Shown here piece by piece: positions 61,424-64,000 of a stretch of DNA of 64,000 nucleotides. Within the stretch, counting starts at the first letter, position 1. Each line of letters opens with the position of its first letter. A model generated the notes under the pieces. It was not told the DNA's origin. It searched no databases and was given only the letters and a program-made list of their open reading frames with translations. A program made the translations under genes and the position numbers. Source of the stretch: Methylocaldum szegediense (GTDB lineage Bacteria; Pseudomonadota; Gammaproteobacteria; Methylococcales; Methylococcaceae); the NCBI RefSeq assembly GCF_949769195.1, contig NZ_OX458333.1, forward strand, positions 2,480,001-2,544,000, written 5' to 3'.

Positions 61424-62930
61424 GACTCTAGTACGCCGTCCTCCGTCAAAAGTCGCGTAAAACTTTACGTAGCCTGATTCGAACCCCGGCCGTCGAGATC
61501 TGCCGGTTTGCTTTTTGCGCCGCTGGGTCCGAATGGCGACCTACCTGACTGGAACCGCACTCTCGCAGCCCCACGCCAAGAAGTCACGAGCCAAAGTCCT
61601 CGGCACAAATTCGGACCTTACCCAGTCAACTGTCGTCCTTCGGCATCTGGTGAATTTCTTGGCAAAATTCAGTAAGCCGCAGCTCTGCTGCGGAGAAGGT
61701 TTCTCCGTCACCAACACACTTCCCCGTACCGACTCTCCACCCGATTAGGTACCCCACGGGCTAAGTCCTTCCGCACCCAGCCACCGGCGGTCTGCCCCCC
61801 TCCCGAGCCAAGGGCTCAAAAGCCGCGAACACGCTCTCACGCCCGGTCCGGACATGAACGCTGGCGTAATACTCCATCCGACCGAGCGTCCCCAGCGGGA
61901 CCCAAAATCCGGCAATCCGTCAGGGACGGTCTCGCCGAACCAAACCACCGGCTACTCGGCCCGGTACGGCTGCAAATAAACCTCAAGGCTACCTTCACAA
62001 CCACCACCAACTTGGGCGCAGCTTTCCGAAGAAAATCACCCCTATCTTTGGACGACATCGTTGCGCTCTCGTGTAGCGCGTCGAGGTTCGCCGCCCCCTT
62101 ACAATGCGCTCCGAGTGCAACTTGACCTGGGTGAGGTGGCGACCGGACATAAAGGGCACGGCTGTTTTCGCGCCTCGACATACCAGCAGCGAGCGGGTAC
62201 AGCATGGGAGGACGCACACTGCCGGTTGTTCCATCTAATTTCCGCGCTGAAGCGAATCACGCTGCATAACATAACAACGTGCAGAGGCCAGACTTCATCA
62301 ATTAGGCGAGATCGCCGGACTTGTTTCCAGCGGACAGCAAGTTCTTCGACGAAACCGCCCTTGGCCGTTCTAAGGCGCCAAGCATCTCGCCACGCCCTCA
62401 CCCACATCTGCCTTCAGAGACCGCCTATCAGGCCATAGACCGACGGGCAGTCGTTCTGCCTTGCGCTCGCCAAAATCCGACAGGCACATGCCTGAAACCC
62501 CTCGCGTCGGCTCATCATGGTCGTTCGCCAACCGAATGCCCGAAAGAATGTACCTGAGACGAATCTCTCGCCGTTTGGCAGTAATCGGAATATCCATAGC
62601 CAGTGTTGCAGCGCCTTCGCCACCCTGCCGGATGTTGAGTTACGGTAGCACGGAAGACCCCGGTTGGATTCTGGTGCGGTCGTGCTCGTGGTGAGCGACG
62701 CCTTTGTGGACCGCCCAAGCTTCGGCGTGAAGATTGATACGGGCCAGCTGCAGAAACCCCCGGGATTTTAGGTTGACACCTCGCCAAATCTGTCCCTCGG
62801 CGACACAGAGCGCTTCCGTGTTGATCACACCCGCAATGTCTCCACCTCGCATCGTGGTTAAACCTTCGGCCTGATCCGATGGCCCTTTAAACCTGCTATC
62901 CGCCTAGTCGGTGAAATCGCGGACACAAGG
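61424..62930. other. Gene-poor interval between the pmoC copies
   Basis: About 1.5 kb in which only short overlapping frames occur, none with a recognisable domain, a signal peptide or a ribosome site. It may be decayed coding sequence or long untranslated DNA. I see no tRNA or rRNA. Confidence 0.5.
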
Positions 62931-62931
62931 C

Positions 62932-62961
62932 TTGACATTGCCGATAGACCAGGCCTAAAGT
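62932..62961 (+). promoter_or_regulatory. Sigma-70-type promoter of pmoC copy 2
   Basis: TTGACA (62932-62937), 18 bp, TAAAGT (62956-62961), with the same TTGACATTGC context as copy 1. Distance from -35 to ATG is 292 bp, against 281 bp for copy 1. Confidence 0.7.
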
Positions 62962-62965
62962 ATCA

Positions 62966-63029
62966 ACTCGATGTCGTATCGAGTCGCTACGATATCGACA
63001 CGATACCAACGTCTTAATGACGCGTATCG
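62966..63029 (+). promoter_or_regulatory. Predicted 5'-terminal hairpins of the pmoC-2 leader
   Basis: ACTCGAT-GTCGT-ATCGAGT (62966-62984) is a perfect 7-bp hairpin at the expected transcription start. CGATAC/GTATCG with inner CGTC/GACG (63001-63029) forms a second. The sequences differ from copy 1 but the arrangement is similar. Confidence 0.6.
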
Positions 63030-63097
63030 ATGCTGGCTCGGGATTTAGGGTTCTGAAAGGCTTCTCCGTAGGTTCGACGCGGAAGCTGCACCTTCGA

Positions 63098-63120
63098 GAT
63101 TCCCGCCAAAAAGCGGAATT
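63098..63120 (+). promoter_or_regulatory. Hairpin before AACTCTAACC in the pmoC-2 leader
   Basis: GATT-C-CCGC and GCGG-AATT pair around CAAAAA with one bulged base. The AACTCTAACC box follows at 63135-63144, as in copy 1. Confidence 0.5.
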
Positions 63121-63223
63121 CTTCAGTGCCAGTTAACTCTAACCCGAAGTTCGAAACGGTATGTGCGCAAGTACGTGCCGTTGAGTCTATTGGCTATCAA
63201 CAATATCCATTGGAGGTCAAACT

Positions 63224-63991
63224 ATGGCTGCTACAACAGCGACTGGTGTAGAAGCAAAAGAACAACCCTTGCTAAATGCCAAGTGGATGACTTTTGCATT
63301 CCTGTTCTACTTGCTGTTCTATTCCTGGGTACGGTGGTACGAAGGGAAGTTCGGCTGGTCTGCCGGTCTGGACTCGTTCGCACCGGAATTCGAGACGTAC
63401 TGGATGAACTTCCTGTACATCGAAATCGTGGTGGAAGTGATCGTCGCCTCGCTGCTCTGGGGTTGGATGTGGAAGAGCCGTGACCGCAACATGGCTGCCA
63501 TGACCCCGCGGGAAGAACTGCGTCGGAACATGACGCACCTGATTTGGCTGTCGGCATACGCTTGGGCCATTTACTGGGGTGCGAGCTTCTTCACCGAGCA
63601 GGACGGCACCTGGCACCAGACGATCGTGCGCGACACCGACTTCACGCCGTCGCACATCATTGAGTTCTACCTGAGCTACCCGGTCTACATCATCACGGGT
63701 GGTGCTGCGTTCCTGTATGCCCACACCCGCCTGCCGTACTTCCAGACGACCACCAAAGGTCTGTCTCTGGCGTACCTGATCTTGTGGACGGGTCCGTTCA
63801 TGATTCTGCCGAACGTCGGCCTGAACGAGTGGGGTCACACCTTCTGGTTTATGGAAGAGCTGTTCGTAGCGCCCTTGCACTACGGCTTCGTGGTCTTCGG
63901 CTGGCTGGCTTTGGCGATCATGGGCGTGTTGCTGCAGGTGATGGCAAGCGTCTCGAACCTGATCGGCAAAGAGCTCACCCAGGGGATGTAA
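63224..63991 (+). CDS. pmoC: PmoC, particulate methane monooxygenase subunit C (copy 2)
   Basis: The second 255-residue PmoC, with the same copper ligands Asp127, His131 and His144. It differs from copy 1 mostly in the first 125 residues and at the C-terminus (GKELTQGM instead of GKDLCPDL). TTGGAGG precedes the ATG. The window ends 9 bases after the stop, so whether pmoA and pmoB follow is not visible. Its promoter and leader resemble those of copy 1. It may be the head of a pmoCAB operon or another solitary copy. Confidence 0.95.
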   Translation: MAATTATGVEAKEQPLLNAKWMTFAFLFYLLFYSWVRWYEGKFGWSAGLDSFAPEFETYWMNFLYIEIVVEVIVASLLWGWMWKSRDRNMAAMTPREELRRNMTHLIWLSAYAWAIYWGASFFTEQDGTWHQTIVRDTDFTPSHIIEFYLSYPVYIITGGAAFLYAHTRLPYFQTTTKGLSLAYLILWTGPFMILPNVGLNEWGHTFWFMEELFVAPLHYGFVVFGWLALAIMGVLLQVMASVSNLIGKELTQGM

Positions 63992-64000
63992 CCCGTAAGA

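Noticed and set aside
61837-62438. Frames of 102-126 residues on both strands between the pmoC copies
   Set aside because: They overlap each other on both strands and have no ribosome site, domain or steady codon bias. None could be preferred.

Overview
The window comes from a gammaproteobacterial methanotroph (Methylococcaceae-like). The strongest evidence is two pmoC genes for particulate methane monooxygenase, a lanthanide-type methanol dehydrogenase gene (xoxF) next to xoxJ, and a pair of genes for the quinoprotein-associated relay proteins. GC content is high, so many long open frames lie opposite real genes; these were left out. The species is not claimed.

Layout. (1) 1-14.5 kb: an exopolysaccharide locus read on the minus strand. 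It starts with a WcaJ-type initiating transferase, then an outer-membrane export lipoprotein, a tyrosine autokinase/chain-length protein, a polymerase-like and a flippase-like membrane protein, a methyltransferase and four glycosyltransferases, and ends with a HEAT-repeat protein cut by the window edge. One IS481-type element sits inside it. (2) 14.6-17.4 kb: a REP-associated (RAYT) transposase between REP-like hairpins, and a small autotransporter. (3) 17.7-26.5 kb: signalling genes, namely a two-component pair, a receiver-kinase, stand-alone CheB and CheR, and a kinase with three receivers. (4) 26.9-29.7 kb: msrQ and msrP; a second copy of the IS has entered msrP at its fourth codon. (5) 30.5-35.6 kb: an HDOD-REC-GGDEF protein overlapping a BarA-like hybrid kinase. 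(6) 35.7-42.4 kb, housekeeping: recD, the methionine-salvage operon mtnB-mtnD-mtnC, a Tat-exported M15-type peptidase and an L,D-transpeptidase. (7) 42.6-48.9 kb: the sufR-B-C-D-S-U-Rieske operon with an IscR-like operator. (8) 48.9-51.6 kb: prfB with its programmed frameshift, and lysS. (9) 51.7-57.4 kb: xoxF-xoxJ, divergent from a metallo-hydrolase and a SoxYZ-like carrier. (10) 57.4-64 kb: glgX and two pmoC genes separated by about 2.3 kb with almost no coding content.

The genes connect in several ways. PmoC (methane to methanol), XoxF/XoxJ (methanol to formaldehyde) and the SoxYZ-like/metallo-hydrolase pair belong to periplasmic C1 oxidation. The suf operon supplies Fe-S clusters. The polysaccharide locus and the multi-receiver kinases point to surface and biofilm control.

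The most unusual observations are: the two IS copies share the same 6-bp target duplication, which also supplies the transposase stop codon; the native msrP start codon now opens a 33-codon frame that ends overlapping the transposase GTG; and the two pmoC genes have matching promoters followed by 5'-terminal hairpins and long leaders.
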